The notes under the pieces are model-generated. The model did no database searches and was not told the DNA's origin. It saw only the letters and a list, made by a program, of their open reading frames with translations. A stretch of 64,000 nucleotides of DNA from Pseudolysinimonas_A sp039912695 (GTDB lineage: Bacteria > Actinomycetota > Actinomycetes > Actinomycetales > Microbacteriaceae). The stretch lies in assembly GCF_039912695.1 (NCBI RefSeq), contig NZ_JBDSPJ010000024.1, forward strand, positions 186,001 through 250,000. The letters run 5' to 3'. Shown one piece after another: positions 1 to 7,915 of the stretch (position 1 is the first letter of the stretch; every line of letters begins with the position of its first letter). A program made the position numbers and the translations under genes.

Positions 1-499
1 CGTAGGTCGCGAGTTGGCGGTAGGTGAGGTCGAATCCGTGCCACCAATCACCCGAAGTGGTGAGGGTCCAGTGGATGGCGAGGGCCGACATCAGCACCAT
101 CCCCGCGGCGCCCCACCAGAGTCGACCGCGCAACGCGACCATGAACAGCAGGAAGGTGTCGGCGCCGAAGTTCCACACCGCGTACCCCGGCCACCCCGTC
201 GGCCAGGTGTGCCAGATGATCGCCTCGGTCGAGAACACGACGACCCCCAGCACCGCGAGGGTCAGCGGCAGAGGGAGCGGGTAGGGCAGCGGCGACACGA
301 GGATGATCGCGGCTGCGACGACGAGGGCGAGCGCCACCCAGCCTTCGACGGTTTGCATCGCGGGCCCATCCGAGGTCGCGGCCATGACGACCATCGTCAC
401 GATGTACAGGGCGGCAACGGCCCACGCGCCGGGTCCGCTCAGGCCGAGCAAGCGTCCGATATCGGGTGCCAGCTTGGGTGGGCGTGACGCGGTGCTCAT
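1..499 (-). CDS. Membrane protein, partial, third gene of a two-component operon
   Basis: The gene runs off the left edge; 166 codons of the N-terminus are visible. Its ATG overlaps the stop of the upstream sensor kinase (ATGA), so it is the third gene of a minus-strand operon with the kinase and the response regulator. The visible part is an integral membrane domain of several hydrophobic helices separated by short loops, rich in Trp near the membrane boundaries. No kinase motif is visible because the C-terminus is missing. By context it may be a second sensor kinase-like protein, but it could equally be an uncharacterised membrane partner. Confidence 0.75.
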   Translation of the reverse strand, partial: MSTASRPPKLAPDIGRLLGLSGPGAWAVAALYIVTMVVMAATSDGPAMQTVEGWVALALVVAAAIILVSPLPYPLPLPLTLAVLGVVVFSTEAIIWHTWPTGWPGYAVWNFGADTFLLFMVALRGRLWWGAAGMVLMSALAIHWTLTTSGDWWHGFDLTYRQLATY

Positions 500-1680
500 G
501 CCGCCCGCCAGCCGATCGAGACCCGGGTGCCGACCCCCGGACGCGAAACCACGGCGGCCCGGCCGCCGGGAACGGCGTGCATCCGATCGAGAATGCTGAT
601 GGCCACCCCGAGTCGGCCGTCGCGCACCTGAGAGGTCACGAACCCGACGCCGTCGTCGAGCACGGTTACTTCGACGACTCCCCGCGCGACGTGGGCGTGC
701 ACGGCCCGTTCAGCCGGCCCGGCATGTTGGATGCTGTTGCGGAGCGCTTCGGCCGTCGCCTCGACGATCGCCTGCGCGGCATCCGCCGGGATGGTGACCG
801 CTGGATCCTCGTCATGGCTGAACCGGGCCTGAGGAGCCAGCTCGGTGGTGAGCGCCTGAAGTGCCCACACCCAGTCGGTGCTGGCGCGCGTCGCGTGATC
901 GGACTGCGCGACCACAGCATCCAACTCGTTGCGAGCGTTGCGTGCCTCGTCGGCTGCCCGCGCCGAACCCCGTGCAGAGGCGAGGAGAGCGACGAGAACG
1001 CCGTCATGCAACAGCGCCTCGACGCGGGTGCGCTCGCGGGCGCGTGCTTGGGCTGACGCACTGGTTCTCGTCTCGGTGATGGCGGCGTCGGCGATTCGGT
1101 CGAGGCGCCGTCCGGCACTTGCGGTCGCGATCGCCAGGGCGGCGAAGACGGTGTCGAACATGATGGAGAACAGGGCGTCCTGGAACGCGATGATCGGCAC
1201 CAGATCGCGGGTGGCGAACAAGCGATCAACTCCGAGCAGCACCGCGCACGCGACGACGTACGGCCACACAATCGCGGGCCGCCACGCGACGGCGGCGGCC
1301 GACGTGCCGATGGTCGAGACTCCCAGCAGCCAGGGCGTTCCGGCATCCGATGCGAGGGTGCCCGCAGAAATGGCCGGCACGAGAAAGATCAGGCCCGCCA
1401 GGTGGCCGATTGCGGCCGTCGCGGCCGCCCTCCGCAGCACGCGCGGCGAGAGGATTCCGGACAGAATCGCGCCGACGATCAGGCACCCAAACAGTGTCAG
1501 CGCGACCCCCCAGGACCAGACCGGCGCAAACTGGCCGTACTGACCCAGGAAACCCGGAAGGGCGAGGAGGCCGTAGATCGCCGCACCGACGCCAAGGGCA
1601 AGGGCCATCGTGCGGGTGACGCGGTCGAGGGCTTGCCCGCGCCCGGCGTCGCGATGCGGAGCCGCCCCCACCAGGCTCAT
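496..1680 (-). CDS. Membrane-bound sensor histidine kinase
   Basis: Predicted 394 aa. The first half (about residues 25-190) has around five or six hydrophobic helices and no obvious extracellular sensor domain. A dimerisation/phosphoacceptor helix follows with His225 in an LHD context, then an ATPase domain with an N-box (Asn315), a DDGVGF G1 box near 342-347 and a GRLG G2 box near 355. This layout fits the NarL/DesK-partner type of kinase. The start overlaps the response-regulator stop (ATGA), so the two are translationally coupled. It probably phosphorylates the adjacent regulator. The signal sensed is unknown. Confidence 0.85.
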   Translation of the reverse strand: MSLVGAAPHRDAGRGQALDRVTRTMALALGVGAAIYGLLALPGFLGQYGQFAPVWSWGVALTLFGCLIVGAILSGILSPRVLRRAAATAAIGHLAGLIFLVPAISAGTLASDAGTPWLLGVSTIGTSAAAVAWRPAIVWPYVVACAVLLGVDRLFATRDLVPIIAFQDALFSIMFDTVFAALAIATASAGRRLDRIADAAITETRTSASAQARARERTRVEALLHDGVLVALLASARGSARAADEARNARNELDAVVAQSDHATRASTDWVWALQALTTELAPQARFSHDEDPAVTIPADAAQAIVEATAEALRNSIQHAGPAERAVHAHVARGVVEVTVLDDGVGFVTSQVRDGRLGVAISILDRMHAVPGGRAAVVSRPGVGTRVSIGWRAA

Positions 1681-2324
1681 GATCCGGAATCGGGGAGCGG
1701 CAAGAAGCCGTCTTCGATCGCGCGCTTGTAGAGATCGATCTTGGTGGATGCCGAGCGTCCGATGCGGGCGTACTTACTGCGGATGCGGCGCACGTAGTCG
1801 TCGACCGTCGGCACCGCGATCCCCATTGCGGCCGCAACAGACTGTGACTTCAGCCCGGTCGCGAACAGCCGCAGCACCTGCTGCTCCTGAACGCTCAGTG
1901 CCGCATCGTCAAGCCCCGGGTCGGAGTCGATCGCCGCCGCCCACTCGGTCGACATGACGGCGCTGCCGTCCGCTGCTCGTCGCAGGGTGTCGACCAGAAC
2001 ACCGAGTGGATCCGACTTGCGCACGATCCCGAGGATGTCGGTCGTCGCAACCAGCCGCATCAGATAGGGACTCTCGCCCGAGGTGTACGCGATGACCGCG
2101 GCCCCGTGCTCGACCAGTCGTTCGACATTGCCGATAGGAGAGGACCCATCGGCGAGGCGGAGGTCGAGCACGATCATCCCGGCGTCGGGGTGGTGCTCGA
2201 GAAGGTGGTCAACGGTGGGGGAGACACCGTCGAAGCGCAGATCAGTGACGCCCGTGATGGCCTCGCGCACGGCGAGCGCGATCACCTCGTGGTCATCAAC
2301 GAGTGCGACGAGTTGGGGATCCAT
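1677..2324 (-). CDS. NarL/LuxR-family response regulator
   Basis: Predicted 215 aa. The N-terminal receiver domain has the acidic pair Asp10/Asp11, phosphoacceptor Asp54, Thr81 and Lys103. A linker leads to a LuxR-type helix-turn-helix at roughly residues 140-200. It is the first gene of the minus-strand operon and overlaps the kinase by 4 bp. A purine-rich ribosome binding site (AGGGAGAAG) lies just before the ATG. It is likely to be activated by the downstream kinase; the target genes cannot be read from the sequence. Confidence 0.9.
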   Translation of the reverse strand: MDPQLVALVDDHEVIALAVREAITGVTDLRFDGVSPTVDHLLEHHPDAGMIVLDLRLADGSSPIGNVERLVEHGAAVIAYTSGESPYLMRLVATTDILGIVRKSDPLGVLVDTLRRAADGSAVMSTEWAAAIDSDPGLDDAALSVQEQQVLRLFATGLKSQSVAAAMGIAVPTVDDYVRRIRSKYARIGRSASTKIDLYKRAIEDGFLPLPDSGS

Positions 2325-2503
2325 GCTTCTCCCTGAATCAGCATGAGGCCGCGGTGGCGGTTCGGGGGAGGGGCTTGCGTGCTAAAGGGTAGTGGTACGG
2401 CCTCCCCGCCGCAGTGCTATGACCCCCAAACGGGTGCCACGGAAAGCAACGGCTTGGGCTGCGAGCTGCCCGTGGACAAGATGGGCACCGGAAGGGGACC
2501 CGC

Positions 2504-3202
2504 TTGCCACCCGCACTTCGCATCGAATATTGCGGGGAGTGGCATGACCTTCGCGCCGGAGAGATCCTCACCATCGGCCGAGATGCCGACCTCGTGATCG
2601 ACGACAATCCCGAACTCGACGGATGCCTGCTCGAGATCTTCGAGGAGCACGGGATGTGGTGGATCGCCAGTACCGCAGCGTCTCGGATCGTGCAGATCAG
2701 CGACCCCAGCGGCCGAGTGTCGACCGAACTCCTGCCGGGCTCACGAGCGCCCCTGGTCTTCGGGCCGACCCACGTCGTGTTTACGGCTGGCCGAACCACC
2801 TACGAGTTCGCCCTCCACGGAGAGCTTCCCTACCTGGCGTCAGCGACATCTGCCGAACTGCGACCCGAGCGCGTCGAACTGCCCAGGCTGACCCACAACC
2901 AGCGGCTGTTGCTCATCGTGCTGTGCGAACAGTCTCTGCGCCGACCCTCAAGCGGCGGCGGGGACTTCCCCACTTCGGCTGAAGCCGCTACCCGCCTCGG
3001 CTGGAGCCTGACGGCCTTCAACCGCAAACTCGACAACGTCTGCGACCGACTCGACCGTGCGGGCGTCGCAGGGCTGCGCGGGGGCCGTGGCAACCTCGCC
3101 ACCCGGCGCCGAGTCCGGTTGATCGAGTACGCGCTTGCCGCCCGCCTCGTGCGCGCCGAAGACCTGTTGCTGCTGCCCGATCCCGTCGTCGCTGGCGCGT
3201 AG
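2504..3202 (+). CDS. FHA-like domain protein with C-terminal winged-helix region
   Basis: Predicted 232 aa from a TTG start preceded by GGAAGGGGA; no in-frame ATG or GTG gives a better start. The N-terminal 110 residues contain the GRD/DDNPELDG strand-turn pattern of an FHA phosphothreonine-binding fold. The C-terminal part (about 125-225) is basic, with a conserved-looking helix-turn-helix (residues TSAEAATRLGWS onwards) suggesting DNA binding. The next gene also carries FHA, so the two may act together downstream of a Ser/Thr kinase encoded elsewhere. Function is otherwise unknown. Confidence 0.75.
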   Translation: MPPALRIEYCGEWHDLRAGEILTIGRDADLVIDDNPELDGCLLEIFEEHGMWWIASTAASRIVQISDPSGRVSTELLPGSRAPLVFGPTHVVFTAGRTTYEFALHGELPYLASATSAELRPERVELPRLTHNQRLLLIVLCEQSLRRPSSGGGDFPTSAEAATRLGWSLTAFNRKLDNVCDRLDRAGVAGLRGGRGNLATRRRVRLIEYALAARLVRAEDLLLLPDPVVAGA

Positions 3203-3257
3203 TCGAGCATGGGGAGAACTCCCCCTGGTGCCAGCCGGCGGCGTTCGGCCGGTGTCT

Positions 3258-3263
3258 TAGAGT
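3258..3263 (+). promoter_or_regulatory. -10 box of a leaderless promoter (zinc-ribbon FHA gene)
   Basis: TAGAGT followed by 6 nt and the ATG at 3270. This spacing places the transcription start on or next to the start codon, and no Shine-Dalgarno is present. Confidence 0.6.
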
Positions 3264-3269
3264 TCGTGC

Positions 3270-4154
3270 ATGTCGTTCTGTGAGAGCTGTGGCCAGCCGC
3301 TCAGAGCTGGCGCAGCCTTTTGCGGCACATGCGGCGCCGCTGTCGGCGCCTCGACGTCGGTGCCGAGTTCGGCAGCGGTGACGCCGCCACCCCCACCCCC
3401 GCCTCCTCCACCCGCCCCGCCGGTGCCCCCCGCTCCGACAACAGCACCGCCCCTGCCACCACCACCCCCTCCACCTCCACCACCCCCTCCTGCCCCGGCG
3501 CCACCCGCGCCCCCGGCACCACCGGCGCCCCCGCCAGCGCCGCCGCTGACTCCGCCTCCTCCTGCCCCGCCAGCGCCTCCTGCCCCGCCAGCACCTCCTG
3601 CGCCGCCAGCGCCTCCGGCGCCACCTGCGTCGCGCGAAACCGCACCCGCTCCGGATGGCTCGCTGTTCGCCCCGCCTGCCGGAGCGCCGGCGGCGAACGC
3701 GAGCGATGCCTCGGAGCCGGCTGGCGCATCCATCGGGTTGCCGCCCGTTCCCAACGTTGACCTCACACCGGTCGATGATGACGATGACGATCGCACCGTG
3801 GTCGCGCCGCCGCGCGTGCCGCGAGCAGCCTGGGTTCTCGTCACGCCATCGGGGGATCGCGAGGCGCTCGCCGGCACTGTCGTGGTTGGCCGTCAACCCG
3901 CGAAGACAGCCTTCAAGGGCGCCGACAAGACGCTCAAACTGGTCGACCCCACCGGGCAGATCTCGAAGTCCCACGCTGTGTTCGAGGCCGACTCCGACGG
4001 CCTCTGGATCCGTGATCTCGCGTCGACCAACGGCGTCGTTGTGGTTGCGCCGAGCCACGAGGAGACCGTCGTTTCCGGCGACGCTCGCATCTCGGTCGCG
4101 AGTGGCTCGCAGGTCGAGTTCGGCCCCTACGTGCTGACGGTCGAACGGGTCTAG
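3270..4154 (+). CDS. Zinc-ribbon / proline-rich / FHA domain protein
   Basis: Predicted 294 aa with three parts. Residues 1-25 form a zinc ribbon (CESC and CGTC pairs). Residues about 35-130 are almost entirely Pro and Ala, partly encoded by in-frame 18-bp tandem repeats. The C-terminal 100 residues form an FHA domain with VVGR, KSHA and ASTNG motifs. An acidic patch with several consecutive Asp lies just before the FHA domain, near a threonine that could be phosphorylated and bound in cis. Such proteins are read as substrates or partners of PknB-type kinases. The proline-rich arm probably extends the FHA domain away from the ribbon. Confidence 0.8.
   Translation: MSFCESCGQPLRAGAAFCGTCGAAVGASTSVPSSAAVTPPPPPPPPPPAPPVPPAPTTAPPLPPPPPPPPPPPPAPAPPAPPAPPAPPPAPPLTPPPPAPPAPPAPPAPPAPPAPPAPPASRETAPAPDGSLFAPPAGAPAANASDASEPAGASIGLPPVPNVDLTPVDDDDDDRTVVAPPRVPRAAWVLVTPSGDREALAGTVVVGRQPAKTAFKGADKTLKLVDPTGQISKSHAVFEADSDGLWIRDLASTNGVVVVAPSHEETVVSGDARISVASGSQVEFGPYVLTVERV
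3558..3611 (+). repeat. 18-bp tandem repeat, three copies, in coding sequence
   Basis: Three near-identical 18-bp units (3558-3575, 3576-3593, 3594-3611) encode Pro-Pro-Ala repeats of the linker in the zinc-ribbon FHA protein. Surrounding sequence is shorter, more degenerate Pro/Ala repeat. It is a likely site of length variation between strains. Confidence 0.85.
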
Positions 4155-4184
4155 CCGGCCCACCCCCCTCGGCCCTGGCGGTGC

Positions 4185-4190
4185 TACCCT
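4185..4190 (+). promoter_or_regulatory. -10 box of the leuCD leader transcript
   Basis: TACCCT followed by 6 nt and the ATG of the short leader reading frame at 4197. This predicts a transcript that begins at the leader peptide start codon. Confidence 0.55.
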
Positions 4191-4196
4191 CGGGAA

Positions 4197-4250
4197 ATGC
4201 TCATGCAGACCCAGGATCGGCGACTTCTTATGCGCCGCGACGAGGCCTAA
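4197..4250 (+). CDS. Candidate leucine leader peptide
   Basis: A 17-codon reading frame, MLMQTQDRRLLMRRDEA, sits 70 bp upstream of leuC. It has three Leu codons, two of them adjacent CTT codons (4224-4229). CTT is a rarely used leucine codon in GC-rich genes like those around it. The frame starts 6 nt after a TACCCT box, so it would be translated from a leaderless mRNA. Its last codons lie in the 5' arm of a perfect 11-bp hairpin. This is the layout expected for ribosome-mediated transcription attenuation, known for leucine and branched-chain genes in other Actinobacteria. Translation and function are inferred. Confidence 0.5.
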   Translation: MLMQTQDRRLLMRRDEA

Positions 4251-4273
4251 GCCACCGGCCTCCCTCGTCGCGG
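4235..4273 (+). promoter_or_regulatory. Candidate attenuator hairpin upstream of leuC
   Basis: A perfect 11-bp stem pairs 4235-4245 with 4263-4273 around a 17-nt loop. A competing shorter pairing (AGGCC 4243-4247 with GGCCT 4257-4261) lies within it. The 5' arm overlaps the last leader codons, so a ribosome stalled at the two CTT codons would block formation of the stem. There is no clean U-tract directly after it; a pyrimidine-rich stretch follows. The hairpin may act as a terminator or sequester downstream sequence. Confidence 0.5.
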
Positions 4274-4319
4274 AGTTCCCTTCTGGGCCAAACTTTTCGA
4301 CGACTAAGGACATCCACGC

Positions 4320-5861
4320 ATGAGCAGCAAGACCCTCGCCGAAAAGGTCTGGGAAAAACATCTGGTCGCCAAGGGCGACAACGGTGAGCCCGACCTGATC
4401 TATATCGACCTGCACCTCGTTCACGAGGTCACGAGCCCGCAAGCGTTCGACGGGCTGCGGCTCGCCGGTCGGCCAGTGCGCCGCCCCGATCTCACGATCG
4501 CGACCGAAGACCACAACACGCCGACCCTCGAGATCGACAAGCCGATCGTCGACCTCACGAGCCGCACCCAGATCGAAGCCCTGCGCGCCAACTGTGCCGA
4601 GTTCGGCATCCGGTTGCATTCGCTTGGAGACATCGAGCAGGGCATCGTGCATGTCGTCGGTCCGCAGCTCGGGTTGACGCAGCCGGGAATCACGGTGGTC
4701 TGCGGTGACAGCCACACCAGCACGCACGGCGCGTTTGGCGCGATGGCGATCGGGATCGGTACGAGCGAGGTCGAACACGTCCTGGCGACGCAGACCCTGC
4801 CGTTGCAGCCGTTCAAGACGATGGCGATCACGGTTGAGGGCACGCTGCGTCCGGGGGTGACGGCGAAGGACATCATCCTGGCCGTCATCGCCAAGATCGG
4901 CACCAACGGCGGTCAGGGCTATGTGCTCGAGTACCGCGGATCGGCGATCCGCAATCTGAGCATGGATGGCCGCATGACGATTTGCAACATGTCGATCGAG
5001 GCGGGCGCCCGGGCCGGCATGGTCGCCCCCGACCAGACGACCTACGACTACCTCAAGGGTCGCGCGCACGCTCCCGAAGGCGCCGACTGGGATGCGGCCG
5101 TCGCCTACTGGCAGACCCTCGCGACCGACGACGACGCGGTTTTCGACGCCGAGGTGTATCTCGACGCGAATGAACTCGAACCGTTCGTGACCTGGGGCAC
5201 CAACCCCGGGCAGGGCGTCTCGCTCAACGAGAGCATCCCGGATCCGGCGTCGTTCAGCGACCCGAACGAGCGCGCCGCCGCCGAGCGCGCTCTCGAGTAC
5301 ATGGATCTCGAGGCCGGCACCCCGCTCAAAGACATCCGCGTGGATGCCGTCTTCATGGGCTCATGCACCAACAGCCGACTGGATGACCTGCGCACCTTCG
5401 CGGCGATCATCAAGGGTCACAAGAAGGCCGACCACGTGCGTGTGATGGTCGTGCCCGGTTCGGCACGGGTGCGACTCGAGGCGGAAGCCGAAGGCATCGA
5501 CAAGATCGTCGAAGAGTTCGGCGGCGAGTGGCGGTTCGCTGGTTGCTCGATGTGCCTCGGCATGAATCCCGACCAGTTGGCGCCGGGCGAACGGTGCGCG
5601 AGCACGAGCAATCGCAACTTCGAGGGTCGGCAGGGCAAAGGTGGTCGCACGCACCTGGTGTCGCCGGTGGTCGCCGCGGCGACCGCGATCCGTGGGACGC
5701 TGAGCGCCCCGTCCGACCTGAGCGCTCCGTCCGACCTGAGTGCCCCGTCCGACCTGAGCGCCGACTTGGCTCCATCCAGGGGCGGCCGGACCCAGATCGA
5801 CGGGGGTCCAACCGCGCACGGCTCCAGCCAAGCGGGACGGATCGCGGGGGTGAGCGCGTAA
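4320..5861 (+). CDS. leuC: 3-isopropylmalate dehydratase large subunit
   Basis: Predicted 513 aa. With LeuD it isomerises 2- to 3-isopropylmalate in leucine synthesis. Aconitase-family features are visible: the GDSHTSTHGAFG stretch and the three 4Fe-4S ligands Cys349, Cys409 and Cys412. A start-proximal AAGGA lies about 9 nt before the ATG. The family is usually 465-490 aa. Here the normal end (about residue 460) is followed by roughly 50 extra residues encoded by three copies of an 18-bp repeat and then a palindromic repeat element. The stop overlaps the leuD ATG (TAATG). A leader peptide and hairpin upstream suggest leucine control. Confidence 0.97.
   Translation: MSSKTLAEKVWEKHLVAKGDNGEPDLIYIDLHLVHEVTSPQAFDGLRLAGRPVRRPDLTIATEDHNTPTLEIDKPIVDLTSRTQIEALRANCAEFGIRLHSLGDIEQGIVHVVGPQLGLTQPGITVVCGDSHTSTHGAFGAMAIGIGTSEVEHVLATQTLPLQPFKTMAITVEGTLRPGVTAKDIILAVIAKIGTNGGQGYVLEYRGSAIRNLSMDGRMTICNMSIEAGARAGMVAPDQTTYDYLKGRAHAPEGADWDAAVAYWQTLATDDDAVFDAEVYLDANELEPFVTWGTNPGQGVSLNESIPDPASFSDPNERAAAERALEYMDLEAGTPLKDIRVDAVFMGSCTNSRLDDLRTFAAIIKGHKKADHVRVMVVPGSARVRLEAEAEGIDKIVEEFGGEWRFAGCSMCLGMNPDQLAPGERCASTSNRNFEGRQGKGGRTHLVSPVVAAATAIRGTLSAPSDLSAPSDLSAPSDLSADLAPSRGGRTQIDGGPTAHGSSQAGRIAGVSA
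5700..5753 (+). repeat. 18-bp tandem repeat, three copies, in the leuC 3' end
   Basis: Units at 5700-5717, 5718-5735 and 5736-5753 differ by one or two bases and encode LSAPSD three times. They lie beyond the conserved LeuC fold, directly before the palindromic element. Confidence 0.85.
5765..5832. repeat. Palindromic interspersed element, copy A (inside leuC)
   Basis: A 68-bp dyad with outer arms CTTGGCT (5765-5771) and AGCCAAG (5826-5832), and inner arms GGACCC (5788-5793) and GGGTCC (5804-5809). Both arm pairs share the same centre. About 20 of 29 positions pair between the arms. The right half closely resembles the element at 35248-35315. It is read through as the C-terminal tail of LeuC. 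Confidence 0.7.
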
Positions 5862-6457
5862 TGGACAAGATCGAGCTGATCGAAGGCGCCGCGGTCGCGC
5901 TGCCGCGCAGCGCCGTCGACACCGACCAGATCATCCCGGCGGTGTTCCTCAAACGGATCACGAAGACTGGCTACGAGGATGCGCTCTTCCACGAGTGGCG
6001 CAAAGATCCCGAGTTCGTGCTCAACCAGCCGTCCTCGGCCGGAGCGACCGTGCTGTTCGCCGGCCCCGACTTCGGCACCGGATCGAGCCGAGAGCACGCG
6101 GTCTGGGCGCTGCGCGACTTCGGGTTCAAAGCGATCATCGCGCCCCGATTCGGCGACATTTTTCGCGGCAACGCCGGCAAGCAGGGGCTGCTCGTGGCCA
6201 CGGTGACGGAACCCGAGATCGAGAAATTCTGGGCGGTGATCGCGGCTCAACCTGGTGTCGCGGCGACGGTCGACCTCGTCGCCCGCACGGTTGCAATCGG
6301 TGATCTCCAGGTCGGTTTCGCGATCGACGATTACACTCGCTGGAGATTGCTGGAGGGGCTCGACGACATCGGGCTCACCCTGCGCAACGAAGCGCGGATC
6401 ACCGAGTTTGAGGCCACTCGCGAGAAGTGGCGGCCGAAAACTCTTCCCGTTCGGTAG
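5861..6457 (+). CDS. leuD: 3-isopropylmalate dehydratase small subunit
   Basis: Predicted 198 aa, normal family length. The swivel-domain motifs DTDQIIPAVFLK and GTGSSREHAVWAL are visible; the latter contributes to substrate binding. It forms the LeuCD heterodimer with the preceding gene, whose stop codon it overlaps by one base, so translation is coupled. The GGGGGTGAG before the ATG can serve as ribosome binding site. It is presumably regulated with leuC. Confidence 0.97.
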   Translation: MDKIELIEGAAVALPRSAVDTDQIIPAVFLKRITKTGYEDALFHEWRKDPEFVLNQPSSAGATVLFAGPDFGTGSSREHAVWALRDFGFKAIIAPRFGDIFRGNAGKQGLLVATVTEPEIEKFWAVIAAQPGVAATVDLVARTVAIGDLQVGFAIDDYTRWRLLEGLDDIGLTLRNEARITEFEATREKWRPKTLPVR

Positions 6458-6494
6458 TTCCCCTCCCGAGGGCAGTAAGGCAGTAGGTGTATCA

Positions 6495-7913
6495 GTGGTG
6501 GAAGCGATCGCGTTGAGCGACGACGACGAGTTGAATCGTGTCGAGGACGGCCTGGCGAAGGATGCCGCGACGGCGGGCGAACATGTCGGCCTGAAGGCAG
6601 ACGGCATCGTCATCCGCGGGGGCAAGCCGCTGACGGGTCGCGTCAACGTGCGCGGCGCGAAGAATCTCGCAACCAAGGCGATGGTCGCAGCCCTGCTCGG
6701 CCGCACCCCGAGCGTCCTGCAGGATGTGCCGCAGATCAGCGAGATCGCGATCGTCACGAAGATGCTTGAGGCCTACGGCGTCGCCGTCACCAGCCCCGAA
6801 GACGGAGTGCTCGTGCTCGACCCGTCGAACGTGGAACGCGCCCACTTCGCGGAGATCGACGCTCTCGCCGGGTCGAGCCGCATCCCGATTCTGTTCTGCG
6901 GACCCCTGCTCCACGCGCTCGGTGAAGCCCTCATCCCCGACCTCGGCGGCTGTCGCATCGGCGACCGGCCGATTGACTTCCACCTCGATGCCCTGCGCGC
7001 GATGGGAGCAGTCGTCGACAAGTCGTACGAGGGCATCCGCATCACCGCGCCCGACGGTCTGCACGGAGCCGACATCACTCTGCCGTTCCCGAGCGTGGGC
7101 GCGACCGAACAGGTGCTGCTCGCCGCCGTGCGCGCCAAGGGTGTCACCGAGCTGAAGAACGCCGCGATCGAGCCTGAGATCATGGACCTCATCGCGATCC
7201 TGCAGAAGATGGGCGCCATCATCTGGATCGAGCCGAACCGCACGATCTTCATCGAAGGTGTCGACCAGCTCACCGGGTACACGCATCGTGCGATGTTCGA
7301 CCGCAACGAAGCTGCCTCCTGGGCTTCGGCGGCGCTCGCGACCGGCGGCGACATTTTTGTGGGCGGCGCGCGGCAGCAGGAACTGATGACCTTCCTCAAC
7401 GTCTTTCGCAAGGCCGGTGGTGCATTCGAGGTCGAAGAGGATGGCATCAGGTTCTGGCATCCGGGCGGCGCGCTGCATCCGGTGCAGGTCGAGACGGATG
7501 TGCACCCCGGCTTCATGACCGACTGGCAGCAGCCGCTCATTGTGGCTCTCACCCAGGCCGAAGGCGTCTCGGTCGTGCACGAGACCGTATACGAGAACCG
7601 GTTCGGCTTCACCGACGCGTTGGTCGAGATGGGCGCCGACATCGTCGTGCACCAGGACGGCCTCGAGTCGGTTACCCGTCGGGTTCCGCATCGCAAACTG
7701 GAGCAGGCGGCGGTCATCACCGGGCCGACGAAACTGAAGGGTGCGGATGTTCGCGTGCCCGACCTGCGCGGCGGTTTCAGTTATCTCATCGCGGCGCTCA
7801 CCGCCGAGGGCACCTCGACGGTGACGAACCTCGGTCTCATCAGCCGCGGGTACGAGCACTTCGTCGAAAAGCTCGAGGCACTCGGGGCGGACTTCGACCT
7901 GATCGAGGTCTGA
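6495..7913 (+). CDS. murA: UDP-N-acetylglucosamine 1-carboxyvinyltransferase
   Basis: Predicted 472 aa from the GTG at 6495; the next codon is also GTG and could be used. MurA adds enolpyruvate to UDP-GlcNAc in the first committed step of peptidoglycan synthesis. The active-site loop GGCRIGDRP is present with the catalytic Cys at about residue 153 (equivalent to Cys115 of E. coli), which implies fosfomycin sensitivity. The GAKN motif near residue 50 binds substrate. An N-terminal extension of about 30 residues precedes the conserved fold. It is 37 bp downstream of leuD. Confidence 0.95.
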   Translation: MVEAIALSDDDELNRVEDGLAKDAATAGEHVGLKADGIVIRGGKPLTGRVNVRGAKNLATKAMVAALLGRTPSVLQDVPQISEIAIVTKMLEAYGVAVTSPEDGVLVLDPSNVERAHFAEIDALAGSSRIPILFCGPLLHALGEALIPDLGGCRIGDRPIDFHLDALRAMGAVVDKSYEGIRITAPDGLHGADITLPFPSVGATEQVLLAAVRAKGVTELKNAAIEPEIMDLIAILQKMGAIIWIEPNRTIFIEGVDQLTGYTHRAMFDRNEAASWASAALATGGDIFVGGARQQELMTFLNVFRKAGGAFEVEEDGIRFWHPGGALHPVQVETDVHPGFMTDWQQPLIVALTQAEGVSVVHETVYENRFGFTDALVEMGADIVVHQDGLESVTRRVPHRKLEQAAVITGPTKLKGADVRVPDLRGGFSYLIAALTAEGTSTVTNLGLISRGYEHFVEKLEALGADFDLIEV

Positions 7914-7915
7914 GC

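Noticed and set aside
3385..3640. Repeat-rich segment considered as a CRISPR or satellite
   Set aside because: The periodicity is 3, 6 and 18 bp and keeps one frame coding Pro/Ala. There are no spacers.
3018..5069. A very long open frame on the minus strand with His/Arg-rich translation
   Set aside because: It lies opposite the FHA protein and leuC, both of which have clear motifs. Its composition is that of a frame opposite a GC-rich gene, and it has no domain pattern.
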